Positions 1-8,390 of a DNA stretch of 64,000 nucleotides are shown here, one piece after another. Both the position numbers and the translations under genes were made by a program. The notes under the pieces were generated by a model. It was not told the DNA's origin. It was given only the letters and a program-made list of their open reading frames with translations, and searched no databases. Source of the stretch: Bacteroidota bacterium (lineage in GTDB: Bacteria > Bacteroidota > Bacteroidia > Chitinophagales > Chitinophagaceae); the NCBI GenBank assembly GCA_018268035.1, contig JAFDXI010000089.1:83007-147006 (forward strand), written 5' to 3'. How positions within the stretch are numbered: the first letter of the stretch is position 1; every line of letters begins with the position of its first letter.

Positions 1-365
1 CTTGTCATAGTATTTATATCTTTTACAAGATTGAAATTACCAGTTGCTTTTTTAATAGATTCTACAGGTTGATTTTTTATCTTGTTTGGTGCAGGGATAT
101 TTAAAACCTGCAAAGCTTCTTTTGGTAAACGATTTTCAGCCACTTCTTTTTGAAGCATCCCTGAAGATATGATATATCGCTTCATAAGATGATTATACAA
201 TGCGGGATTAGTTTGTAATAATTCCGGTGATGGCCTTCCTCTTTGTAATTCCTGAACATAAGGCGGCATGTGTGCCATTGAAAATTTTGCATCCTGTGCA
301 AAGCTAAATTGTGTGCTTGTCATAGCCAGAAGCCACAAAAGCATGATTGTACTCTTTGTTTTCAT
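1..365 (-). CDS. Secreted protein of unknown function, N-terminal part only
   Basis: The reading frame starts with ATG at 365 and is open to the left edge, so only about 121 residues are visible and the C-terminus lies outside the window. The first 24 residues form a clear signal peptide: lysines, a hydrophobic stretch (TIMLLWLLAM) and a likely cleavage after FSFAQ, typical of exported Bacteroidota proteins. The rest is polar with no motif I recognise. With a type IX sorting-domain protein and a PorP homologue elsewhere in the window, it could be a larger type IX-secreted protein, but the visible part cannot decide this. It is divergent from the two-component genes that begin at 674. Confidence 0.7.
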   Translation of the reverse strand, partial: MKTKSTIMLLWLLAMTSTQFSFAQDAKFSMAHMPPYVQELQRGRPSPELLQTNPALYNHLMKRYIISSGMLQKEVAENRLPKEALQVLNIPAPNKIKNQPVESIKKATGNFNLVKDINTMT

Positions 366-673
366 ATTGGTTGTTTTTAAATGAAACAGTTAAAAAAATA
401 GTGAATAAAAGCAGTTAAAAAATGATTTATTTGCAAAGATTATTTAAACTCTATTTTATTATTTTTGAGAAAATAAAACTCAATAACTTTCTTCAATCAG
501 TTTACTCAATCTCAACATCAACGAAGCTACTTTGATATAACATTCAAAAGAAAGTGAAAATCTACAAAATAATCCGTGTAAAATCCCGTATCCAAATTAC
601 CGTATTTTTCCCGTATTCCAAAACAAAACATTATGCTCTATTTGTAATTTAAGAAATGAACCCGGGGTGAATA
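366..673. other. Intergenic divergent promoter region
   Basis: AT-rich 308-bp spacer between the divergent secreted protein (ending its 5' side at 365) and the kinase-like gene at 674. It contains no plausible gene. The only structure I see is a cluster of CCGTA-type repeats at 574-616, listed separately. Confidence 0.6.
574..616. promoter_or_regulatory. Cluster of CCGTA-type direct repeats, possible operator
   Basis: CCGTG starts at 574 and CCGTA starts at 586, 600 and 611. The spacings of 12, 14 and 11 bp are close to one helical turn. The cluster lies 60-100 bp upstream of a kinase-like/NarL-type regulator pair, so binding by that regulator is a natural hypothesis. This is inference from spacing only. 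Confidence 0.3.
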
Positions 674-1324
674 ATGAAAGGGACACATCACAACGCCATT
701 TTTGAAAATGTGCTACTTCAATCCAAACTGGAAACACAGGAATGTTCTGTTTTAAATTTAAACAGGGAATTGTATGATAATATCGGCCAACTGCTCAGCA
801 GTACAAAACTCCTGTTGGCTATGGTTACAATGGAATTAAAACAGGTGCCAGACGCATTAATTACGGCAGAACATACAATTGGTAAGGCAATCAAAGACCT
901 CCGGCTCTTATCCAAATCAATCAATGATGAATGGTCGCACCAGTTTGATCTGAAAGAACAAATACAAAGATTTATTGAAAAGACTAACGTTGTTGGAAAA
1001 ACAAAAACGCAGCTTACCTGTGATTTTGATAACCTGCCTCTTGAACACACTATACAAATCATTCTGTCAAGAGTATTCTTTGAAACAATTGCATATATCA
1101 ACAAAAATGTTTGCCCAAACAATATCAGTATTGAAATATCCGATTTGCCGGATATTGTGGAATTTAAGATTGAACATGATAATAACAAAACGGTCACATT
1201 GAAAAAACAAAATCAATTCTTTCAACAAATACATCAAAGATTAAAATTATTAGGCGGAACAATGAAACGGGTACAATTGCCCCAATGCAAAACAATAAAA
1301 TTTTCTGTGCCAAAAGAAGAATAA
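674..1324 (+). CDS. Degenerate HisKA_3-type sensor kinase (pseudokinase)
   Basis: 216 aa, soluble, no membrane segment. Residues 30-42 read NRELYDNIGQLLS, which matches the dimerisation/phospho-acceptor helix of NarX/DegS-type kinases, where the usual form is RELHDNIGQ. The phospho-acceptor His is replaced by Tyr34 (TAT at 773-775). The C-terminal half has the outline of an HATPase domain (a LGGT piece near the end), but the N-box lacks its key Asn and no DxGxG box is visible. I therefore expect no autokinase activity; it may act as a phosphatase, binding partner or anti-regulator. The gene lies 12 bp upstream of the ORF containing the response regulator at 1370, so they are probably co-transcribed. 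The alignment to the family is from memory of its motifs. Confidence 0.7.
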   Translation: MKGTHHNAIFENVLLQSKLETQECSVLNLNRELYDNIGQLLSSTKLLLAMVTMELKQVPDALITAEHTIGKAIKDLRLLSKSINDEWSHQFDLKEQIQRFIEKTNVVGKTKTQLTCDFDNLPLEHTIQIILSRVFFETIAYINKNVCPNNISIEISDLPDIVEFKIEHDNNKTVTLKKQNQFFQQIHQRLKLLGGTMKRVQLPQCKTIKFSVPKEE

Positions 1325-1369
1325 TATTTAGCTTAGATGATTCAAAAAAAAACACCAAAAATTCTGGAA

Positions 1370-2011
1370 ATGAATATCACCCTCGGAATTGCAGACGACC
1401 ATCAACTATTTTTAAAATCGTTAAGTTTATTAATCAGCAGCCTCCGGGATTTTACAATAGTTGTAGAAGCAATCAACGGCAAAGACCTGATTGAAAAACT
1501 GGAACAGAAAAAATTAGAACCCGATATCATTTTACTCGATGTAAATATGCCTGTAATGGATGGGCAGCAAACAGCAGAACTCATAGTAAAAAAATTTCCT
1601 GCTATCAAACTGGTTGCATTATCAATGAAAGATGATGATGCAACCATTATTAAAATGATTCAATCAGGGTGCTGCTCTTATCTGCTGAAAGATATTCATC
1701 CTGAAGAATTGAATAAAGCCTTGCATGAAATTTATGAGAAAGGTTATTATAATGCAGATGCTGCCAATATCAATTACCGAAGGCTTTTACAACACCAGGA
1801 AAAACAAAATGAATTCCAGCTAACAGAAAAAGAAAAGCTGTTTCTTCAATTTGCATGCAGCGATGCTACTTATAAGCAAATTGCTGCAGAGATGCATGTG
1901 TCTGAAAGGACTGTTGATGGTTACAGGGAAAGCCTCTTCAAAAAACTGAATGTACAAAGCCGCACCGGCATGGCATTAGAAGCACTGAGAAAAAATATTG
2001 TAAGCCTATAA
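1370..2011 (+). CDS. NarL/FixJ-family response regulator
   Basis: DNA-binding response regulator of 213 aa. The frame is open from 1337, but I start at ATG 1370 because the receiver fold begins directly there (MNITLGIADDHQ). Receiver: acidic pair Asp9-Asp10, phospho-acceptor Asp57 in LLDVNMPVMDG, switch Ser85, conserved Lys107. A LuxR-type helix-turn-helix occupies about residues 149-213 (LTEKEKLFLQ...YKQIAAEMHVSERTVDGYRESLFKKLNV). All phosphotransfer residues are intact, in contrast to the upstream kinase-like partner, so phosphate may come from another kinase or a small-molecule donor. Target genes are unknown; the repeats at 574-616 are candidates for autoregulation. Confidence 0.9.
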   Translation: MNITLGIADDHQLFLKSLSLLISSLRDFTIVVEAINGKDLIEKLEQKKLEPDIILLDVNMPVMDGQQTAELIVKKFPAIKLVALSMKDDDATIIKMIQSGCCSYLLKDIHPEELNKALHEIYEKGYYNADAANINYRRLLQHQEKQNEFQLTEKEKLFLQFACSDATYKQIAAEMHVSERTVDGYRESLFKKLNVQSRTGMALEALRKNIVSL

Positions 2012-2071
2012 ATTTTGTTCACCACCTTCCTTTTCTTTTTAAAATCAGTAGTATAAAAAATAAAACTGATT

Positions 2072-2083
2072 TATCTTCGTCAG
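2072..2083 (+). promoter_or_regulatory. Possible -7 element very close to the upp start codon
   Basis: TATCTTCG at 2072-2079 differs by one base from the Bacteroidota -7 consensus TAnnTTTG and ends 4 nt before the upp ATG. If used, transcription would begin at or near the start codon and give a leaderless mRNA. No good -33 TTTG is visible, so this is tentative. polA has the same arrangement. Confidence 0.3.
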
Positions 2084-2737
2084 ATGGTTACTAACCTCAG
2101 CACAAATCATAGTTTAATCAGCAATTGGGTAAGCGAATTACGTTCTACAGAAATACAAACAGACAGGATGCGTTTTCGTAAAAACCTTGAACGTATTGCT
2201 GAAACAATCGCATACGAAATCAGCAAACTGCTACCTTACGAAACAGCAGAGATCCAAACACCATTAGGCACTCATCAAAGTAAAGTGCTGCAAGTGCAAC
2301 CTGTGGTAGCTACCATATTCAGGGCCGGACTTCCAATGCACCAGGGACTCCTGAATTATTTTGATAAAGCAGACAATGCATTTGTTTCTGCTTACCGGAA
2401 ACATCACCGCGATGGTAGTTTTGAAATTAAACTTGAATACCTGAGTGCACCTTCTTTGGATGGCCGTCCATTAATCTTATGCGATCCTATGCTGGCAACC
2501 GGTGCATCTCTTGTCACAGCCATAACAGCCTTACAGAATTGCGGCACACCGTCACAAATACATGTAGCCTCTGCTATTGCCGCCACTGTTGGCATTGAAT
2601 ATGTTATGAGGGAATTTGGTGAAAAACTTTACATTTGGTGCGGGGATATTGATGATGAATTAACTGCCAAAGGATATATTGTTCCAGGCTTAGGCGATGC
2701 AGGCGATCTTGCATTCGGGCCAAAGACCCAATTTTGA
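2084..2737 (+). CDS. upp: Uracil phosphoribosyltransferase
   Basis: Makes UMP from uracil and PRPP in pyrimidine salvage, in the cytoplasm. 217 aa, close to the usual 205-215. The PRPP-binding loop is at residues 134-142 (DPMLATGAS), the FRAGLPM segment is at 79-85, and the C-terminal uracil-binding segment YIVPGLGDAGD is present near residue 197. In this last segment the usual ...GDRxFGT is ...GDLAFGP, a mild deviation common in Bacteroidota homologues as far as I recall. The gene stands alone between the response regulator and the PorP gene. The start ATG at 2084 has a -7-like element only 4 nt upstream. Confidence 0.93.
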   Translation: MVTNLSTNHSLISNWVSELRSTEIQTDRMRFRKNLERIAETIAYEISKLLPYETAEIQTPLGTHQSKVLQVQPVVATIFRAGLPMHQGLLNYFDKADNAFVSAYRKHHRDGSFEIKLEYLSAPSLDGRPLILCDPMLATGASLVTAITALQNCGTPSQIHVASAIAATVGIEYVMREFGEKLYIWCGDIDDELTAKGYIVPGLGDAGDLAFGPKTQF

Positions 2738-2764
2738 CAACAAGCAGCATCACAATAATTTTTG
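2734..2764 (+). promoter_or_regulatory. Putative promoter of the PorP/SprF gene
   Basis: TTG at 2734-2736, a 19-bp spacer, then TAATTTTTG at 2756-2764, which is near the TAnnTTTG -7 consensus with one extra T. The TTG overlaps the upp stop codon. The predicted leader to the ATG at 2837 is about 65 nt. Confidence 0.3.
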
Positions 2765-2836
2765 TAGTCTATTTGTTATATAATCCCTCAGTTTTGATTT
2801 TTGATTCTTAAGGTGAAACCAACCAAAAATTTTGAG

Positions 2837-3844
2837 ATGAAGTTTATTGCAATATTCGCACTGTTACTGATAACTGAGGGAACGATGGCTCAGGATCCTC
2901 ATTTTTCCCAATTCTTTTCTTCACCCATGACACTCAATCCTGCATTCACCGGGAAATTTGATGGGCAGGTAAGATTAGCAGGCAATTACCGTAACCAATG
3001 GCCTACTATCAACAGGGCTTATATCACCGGTACAGCTTCAGTTGATTTTCCAATCCTGGCCAATCACATACCCAGCACTGATACATGGGGTGTTGGGCTG
3101 ATGGGATATACTGATAAGAGCGCTGCAGGCGCCGTTGCATTTAATTATTTTTCTCTTTCAACTGCCTATCATAAAGGCCTTGATGAAGATGGATATAAAC
3201 AATTGGGATTAGGCTTCCAGGCAACCTATTCAAACATGCTGATTAATACTTCAAAACTAACTTTTGAAGATCAGCTTTCATCCGATGGCACATTTTCAAT
3301 GCCAACACAGGAAGTATTCAATAACGCAACATTAAAAGCCAATTATTTTGATCTAAATGCCGGTATCCTTTACACAGTGAGCACTACAGATAAAAATAAT
3401 TTTTATGCCGGTGTCAGCTTATATCATATTAACAGGCCTAAACAGGAATTTACCGGCATCAATTATAATCTTTACCCGCGTGCTACGCTGCATGCTGGCG
3501 GATATTTTCCGGCAAGTGAAGATATCACTGTACACTTAAGTGGATTATATAGCACACAGGCTGGTGCACATGAAATATTACTGGGCGGCGCTGCTCAATT
3601 TCTTGTTGGCAATCCCAATGTAGAAAATCCAGTAAGTGTTTACGGTGGCGCCTGGATGCGATTTGGCGATGCATTGATACCTTATATAGGTTTAGAATTT
3701 AGTGGCCTTCGAGTTGGCGCTACTTATGATATCAATATCTCTGATTTGAAGACTGCATCTGAAAGTCGTGGTGGCGTAGAAGTTTCTCTCATTTATATTG
3801 TCCGTCATCCTGAAAGTAAAGGACTACCCTGTCCTAAGTTTTAA
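2837..3844 (+). CDS. PorP/SprF family type IX secretion system membrane protein
   Basis: 335 aa from the ATG at 2837, chosen over the upstream TTG at 2801 because a signal peptide (MKFIAIFALLLITEGTMAQ) begins exactly there. The mature N-terminus DPHFSQFFSSPMTLNPAFTG is the family hallmark. The remainder alternates Gly/aromatic-rich strands (YxLGxGFQATYS, LGGAAQFLVG) as expected for an outer-membrane beta barrel, ending in a charged tail. Family members are linked to type IX secretion and gliding, often acting with a specific large secreted substrate. Here no giant adhesin is adjacent, so its partner is unknown. A weak hairpin with a T-run (3903-3921) lies downstream. Confidence 0.9.
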   Translation: MKFIAIFALLLITEGTMAQDPHFSQFFSSPMTLNPAFTGKFDGQVRLAGNYRNQWPTINRAYITGTASVDFPILANHIPSTDTWGVGLMGYTDKSAAGAVAFNYFSLSTAYHKGLDEDGYKQLGLGFQATYSNMLINTSKLTFEDQLSSDGTFSMPTQEVFNNATLKANYFDLNAGILYTVSTTDKNNFYAGVSLYHINRPKQEFTGINYNLYPRATLHAGGYFPASEDITVHLSGLYSTQAGAHEILLGGAAQFLVGNPNVENPVSVYGGAWMRFGDALIPYIGLEFSGLRVGATYDINISDLKTASESRGGVEVSLIYIVRHPESKGLPCPKF

Positions 3845-3953
3845 TAATTTTAAGCTAAGGGTTTTCCTTTATAGAGATAACCATAAATTTTTTTATTACA
3901 CTACCTTGAAGGAAGGTTTTTAAAATACAGCGAAGTCTTCTGACTTGTTGCAA

Positions 3954-5285
3954 TTAATCCAGTTTGATGACATGATCAGCATTCTTTTGAGAATATGATT
4001 TCACCAATGTGCGTATCATTTCATTTTCAGGATAAACAGTCATATATTTTTTTAATGCCTCAGAATTATATGTATTATTATCTTCCGGTAACAACCCCAT
4101 TCCGTAAAACTTACCATTTTCCACCAACACACAACTTTTCTGATTACCGGTTACCGGCTGTTCCACTATTGCAAAACTGCCAAGGTTTTGCTGCAAATAT
4201 GCAATTGCATCTATAACCCTTTCATTATGGATTTCCGGCAATATATCATTTGGAATATAAGCCTGCTTTTGCAAAAAACACAATGCAGGATGCAGCTCAA
4301 ATTCTCTTGCCATCTTCCACATTGTCCTGTGTGCATCTGCCAGGTATGCAAACGTAGCAACAGGTGTAGTATGCTTTCTTTTTTTATCAATGGCAAGCCG
4401 CATAAATCCTGCTGAATCTTCAAACAGGTAAATACCATAAAACTGTTCTGCATGTTTCTGACTGAAATTATATTCCGGCCAGTATTTCTTTATTTCAATA
4501 CTCTCTAAAATAAATGCAGTAAACTCAGTCGGGCATTCAGTGCAACTCACTTCGTAAATATTCCGCAAAAACTCCTGCCTTTTTTTACTTGTATTCAACC
4601 CGGTAAAATGACTCAATACTCTTTTCTTTATATTCTTTGCTTTGCCCACATAAATTATTTTTCCTTTCTCATTATGGAAATAATAAACACCGGGCACATA
4701 AGGCAGTTTATTAATACTTTCTTTAGAAAGATTCGGTGGCAAAATCTGGTCATGGTTTTCTTTTTTCAGGAAATCTTTTATCAGCTTCTCTCCTCCCTCC
4801 TGTAAAATTTTCTGAAATAAAATCGTTGTAGCATCAGCATCACCACCAGCACGGTGACGGCTGCTATTAACTATTTCAAAAACTTTACAAAGATGCCCAA
4901 GTCCATATTTTTGTAAACCAGGAAATGCTTTCCTGCTTAGCTTTAGTGTACACAATTTTTTAGGCAACCAATGATAACCACATTGCAATAAATGATAACG
5001 GATAAATGTATAATCAAAGTTGACATTATGTGCAACAAAAATCCGGTTACTTAACAGGTTAAAAATCTTTGGTGCCACTTCGGAAAAACCAGGTGCAGAT
5101 GCCACAGTTTCATTGGAGATGCCGGTTAAATATGTTATGAATTTAGGTATCGGATAACCGGGGTTAATGAGGGTTTCATAACGGCCTTCCACTTCTTTGC
5201 CATTAAATAAAACAATGGCAATTTCAGTGATACCATTTTTATCAGGATGGCTGCCCGTTGTTTCTATGTCAACAATCGCATACAC
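3954..5285 (-). CDS. DnaQ-like 3'-5' exonuclease fused to GIY-YIG nuclease
   Basis: Two-domain nuclease, about 443 aa. The N-terminal DEDDh exonuclease has Asp6/Glu8 (VDIETTG), the HNVNFD motif with Asp91, and HRAGGDA with His144/Asp149. The C-terminal UvrC-type GIY-YIG domain has GVYYF at about 199-203, IYVGKAKNIKKR, and the catalytic Glu of LESIEIKKYWPEYNF at about 261. Related fusions (Cho-like) are known in Bacteroidota and Actinobacteria and are thought to act in DNA repair. No in-frame ATG precedes the VYAIVDIE start. I chose GTG at 5285 because homologues begin MYAIVDIE; TTG at 5303 is an alternative. The gene is divergent from valS. Confidence 0.88.
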   Translation of the reverse strand: MYAIVDIETTGSHPDKNGITEIAIVLFNGKEVEGRYETLINPGYPIPKFITYLTGISNETVASAPGFSEVAPKIFNLLSNRIFVAHNVNFDYTFIRYHLLQCGYHWLPKKLCTLKLSRKAFPGLQKYGLGHLCKVFEIVNSSRHRAGGDADATTILFQKILQEGGEKLIKDFLKKENHDQILPPNLSKESINKLPYVPGVYYFHNEKGKIIYVGKAKNIKKRVLSHFTGLNTSKKRQEFLRNIYEVSCTECPTEFTAFILESIEIKKYWPEYNFSQKHAEQFYGIYLFEDSAGFMRLAIDKKRKHTTPVATFAYLADAHRTMWKMAREFELHPALCFLQKQAYIPNDILPEIHNERVIDAIAYLQQNLGSFAIVEQPVTGNQKSCVLVENGKFYGMGLLPEDNNTYNSEALKKYMTVYPENEMIRTLVKSYSQKNADHVIKLD

Positions 5286-5668
5286 AAGGCAAAAATAAAG
5301 CAACTAAGATGAAAACCCAGACTGACTTTCAACAGTTTTACAATGGGCTTTTTGTTCTGTAATAAGAATGTATTTTTTAACTAAAAAAGTTAATGAGCAC
5401 ACCCTAAATTGTATCAGATTATAAGTTAGTATCAAGTATTTTTGCAGCCCGCCTGTAATGGCGGGTATTTTGTAAATGATTGGGGCCGGAAGCAGTTGTG
5501 GAAAATATGATTCAGTAGAAAAAATATTGCTATACATCAAATGCGGTCATATTTACAAATAAAAAAGGTTGACGATGCAATGGTAACACAGGTACTGCAT
5601 CACATTAAACAAAAAAATATCAGGCAATAAATTGTTTGAAAAAAACAATAAAAGAATCAGAAACATAC
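5286..5668. other. Intergenic region between the exonuclease gene and valS
   Basis: 383 bp between divergent genes. A reading frame on the minus strand (5304-5540) has no recognisable composition and probably is not a gene. A perfect -7 match (TATTTTTG, 5437-5444) pointing toward valS lies directly before a CCCGCC/GGCGGG hairpin at 5448-5465. No TTTG sits at the right -33 distance. Confidence 0.5.
5448..5465. repeat. GC-rich palindrome CCCGCC-N6-GGCGGG
   Basis: Perfect 6-bp stem with a 6-nt loop in otherwise AT-rich spacer DNA. The left arm CCCGCCTG recurs at 60729-60736 inside a truncated paralogue, so it may belong to a family of dispersed palindromes. It lies between divergent genes, which argues against a terminator. 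Confidence 0.45.
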
Positions 5669-8338
5669 ATGGAGATTTCAAAAAATTTTAACCACAAAGA
5701 AGCTGAAGAAAAATGGTATCAGCATTGGATTGAAAAAAAATATTTCAACAGCAAACCTGATGGTCGTGAACCTTATACCATCGTCATTCCTCCACCTAAT
5801 GTTACCGGTGTGCTGCATATCGGCCATGCACTCAATAATACTATACAGGATATTTTAATCCGTCATGCACGCATGCATGGAAAAAATGCCTGCTGGGTGC
5901 CGGGTACTGACCATGCATCAATAGCAACAGAAGCAAAAGTGGTGCAGATGTTGCGTGAAAAAGGAATTAAAAAATCTTCATTAAGCCGTGATGAATTTTT
6001 GAAATATGCCTGGGAGTGGAAGGAAAAATATGGTGGCATCATTCTGCAGCAATTGAGGAAACTGGGATGCAGCGCAGATTGGGACCGCACTACTTTCACA
6101 ATGGATGAACATTATTACAAAACGGTAATTGAAGTGTTTGTTGACCTGTATAAAAAAGGCTGGATTTATCGTGGTGAGAGAATGATAAACTGGGATGTGA
6201 AAGCTAAAACTGCATTGAGTGATGAAGAAGTGATATACCGTGAAGTAAACAGCAAATTATATTATGTGCGTTATGATGTGCTGGATGCAGATGAAATAAT
6301 TTTTAATGAATTGACTCCGCGTATTAAAGGAGGCATCACGATTGCAACGGTTCGGCCTGAAACTATTTTAGGTGACACTGCGATTTGCGTAAACCCCAAT
6401 GATGAACGTTATAAACACCTGGTTGGCAAAAGAGCCGTAGTGCCATTAATCAACAGGCCTGTTCCAATCATTGCAGATGAATATGTGGAAATGGATTTTG
6501 GTACAGGCGCTTTAAAAATTACTCCTGCTCATGATACAAATGATTATGTTATTGGTAAAAAATACAACCTTGAAATCATCAATATCTTGAATGATGATGG
6601 CACGATGAGTGATGCAGCACAGATGTTTGTTGGTATGGACCGTTTTGAAGCCCGCACAAAAATGGTAGAAGCATTACAGTTATCCGGTCAGTTAGTAAAA
6701 ACAGAAGATTATAAAAACCAGGTTGGTTTCAGTGAGCGTAGTGATGTTGTGGTAGAACCTCGTTTAAGTATGCAATGGTGGGTAAGCATGAAAAAATTAA
6801 GTGAGCCTGCATTGAAATCTGTTGTTGATGAAACCATCAAATTTTTTCCACCAAAATATGTAAACACTTACAGGCACTGGATGGGAAATATAAAAGACTG
6901 GTGCATCAGCCGGCAGTTGTGGTGGGGACAAAGGATTCCTGCATGGTATGATGAATCAGGAAATTTTTATGTAGCAGAAAATGAAGAAGCAGCTTTAAAA
7001 TCAGCATCAGAAAATAAGGCTTCAGCAACAGGTACAGGAAAAATACAACTCACCCGTGATGAAGATGTGCTTGACACATGGTTCTCATCTTGGTTGTGGC
7101 CGATGGAAGTTTTTAAAGGTTTGTCAAATCCTGGCAATGATGATATAAAATATTATTATCCTACACAAACTTTGGTTACTGCTCCTGAAATAATTTTCTT
7201 CTGGGTTGCAAGAATGATTATTGCAGGTTATGAATACAAAAATGAAAGACCTTTTGGAAATGTTTATTTCACAGGCATAGTGCGGGATGAACTGGGAAGG
7301 AAGATGAGTAAAAGTCTTGGCAATTCTCCTGACCTGCTCGCATTGATTGAAAAATATGGCGCTGATGCAGTACGCTTTGGTACTATCATCTCATCACCTG
7401 CGGGCAATGATTTATTGTTTGATGTAAAAGAAGAAAGCACTTTAAAACAAGGCAGCTTTTTCATCAACAAAATATGGAATGCCATGAAGCTGGTGAAGAT
7501 GTGGGAAAGCCGTGTGTCTGTAAATGAAACTTCAACACAAAATTTCGCTGTTAACTGGTTTGAACAAAGGTTGATTGAAGCAAAAAATGAGATTGAAAAA
7601 CTTTATCAACAGTTTAGGTTAAGCGAAGCTTTAAAGACTATTTATTCTTTAGTATGGGATGATTTCTGTAGTTGGTACCTTGAATGGATTAAACCAGGAT
7701 ATGAACAACCTGTTGATGCAAATATTTACAACAAGACAATTCTGTTTTTTGAAGAATTACTTCAGTTGCTGCATCCGTTTATGCCTTTTGTTACAGAAGA
7801 AATATATCACTTGTTAAGGCAACAGGAAGATGATATTTGTATTAAACAAAATCAAGACCTGGAAATTAATGTAAATGAAAAAATTCTTGAACAGGGAGCT
7901 TCATTAAAAAATATTATTTCAGCAATACGTGATGCAAGAAATAAGAATAATATCAAACCAAAAGAAGTTATCAGTTTATACATCCAGTCAAATGCTGATG
8001 CATATAAAAATTTTGAAGAAATTTTATTGAAACAGGTGAATGCTGATTCCCTTGCTATAGTTTCAGAAAATGCTGCAGGGACAATTGTTGTTGCAGTAGA
8101 AAAAGATAAATTTTTCATTAAAAGCAATGCAGAGACTGATACGGTTGCATTGAAAAATGATTTGGAAAAAGATCTTGCCTACCAACGTAATTTTCTTCAA
8201 TCGGTTTTGAAAAAACTCAGCAATGAACGTTTTGTTCAAAATGCAAAACCTGAAGTGGTGGCTATGGAAAGAAAGAAACAGGCAGATGCAGAAGCAAGGA
8301 TAAAAACATTGGAAGAAAGTATCGTAAACCTGAATTAG
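5669..8338 (+). CDS. valS: Valyl-tRNA synthetase
   Basis: Charges tRNA-Val. The frame is open from a TTG at 5636, but the ATG at 5669 fits the usual beginning MEISKNFNHKEAEEKWYQHW and gives 889 aa, normal for the family. Class I signatures: HIGH at 50-53 in PPPNVTGVLHIGHAL, and KMSKS at 545-549 in GRKMSKSLGN. An editing (CP1) domain lies between them, including the ATVRPETILGDTA segment. The C-terminus (about 820-889) is a Lys/Glu-rich coiled-coil arm typical of ValRS. Essential housekeeping gene standing alone. Confidence 0.98.
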   Translation: MEISKNFNHKEAEEKWYQHWIEKKYFNSKPDGREPYTIVIPPPNVTGVLHIGHALNNTIQDILIRHARMHGKNACWVPGTDHASIATEAKVVQMLREKGIKKSSLSRDEFLKYAWEWKEKYGGIILQQLRKLGCSADWDRTTFTMDEHYYKTVIEVFVDLYKKGWIYRGERMINWDVKAKTALSDEEVIYREVNSKLYYVRYDVLDADEIIFNELTPRIKGGITIATVRPETILGDTAICVNPNDERYKHLVGKRAVVPLINRPVPIIADEYVEMDFGTGALKITPAHDTNDYVIGKKYNLEIINILNDDGTMSDAAQMFVGMDRFEARTKMVEALQLSGQLVKTEDYKNQVGFSERSDVVVEPRLSMQWWVSMKKLSEPALKSVVDETIKFFPPKYVNTYRHWMGNIKDWCISRQLWWGQRIPAWYDESGNFYVAENEEAALKSASENKASATGTGKIQLTRDEDVLDTWFSSWLWPMEVFKGLSNPGNDDIKYYYPTQTLVTAPEIIFFWVARMIIAGYEYKNERPFGNVYFTGIVRDELGRKMSKSLGNSPDLLALIEKYGADAVRFGTIISSPAGNDLLFDVKEESTLKQGSFFINKIWNAMKLVKMWESRVSVNETSTQNFAVNWFEQRLIEAKNEIEKLYQQFRLSEALKTIYSLVWDDFCSWYLEWIKPGYEQPVDANIYNKTILFFEELLQLLHPFMPFVTEEIYHLLRQQEDDICIKQNQDLEINVNEKILEQGASLKNIISAIRDARNKNNIKPKEVISLYIQSNADAYKNFEEILLKQVNADSLAIVSENAAGTIVVAVEKDKFFIKSNAETDTVALKNDLEKDLAYQRNFLQSVLKKLSNERFVQNAKPEVVAMERKKQADAEARIKTLEESIVNLN

Positions 8339-8390
8339 TCTTTTTTCAACTAATACATATATACATTTTAAAATCTTTAAAAACACAACA

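Noticed and set aside
718..1197. 159-codon minus-strand frame
   Set aside because: Antisense shadow of the kinase-like gene, no independent signals.
5304..5540. 78-codon minus-strand frame beside the exonuclease gene
   Set aside because: No protein-like pattern, overlaps a palindrome and probable promoter region.
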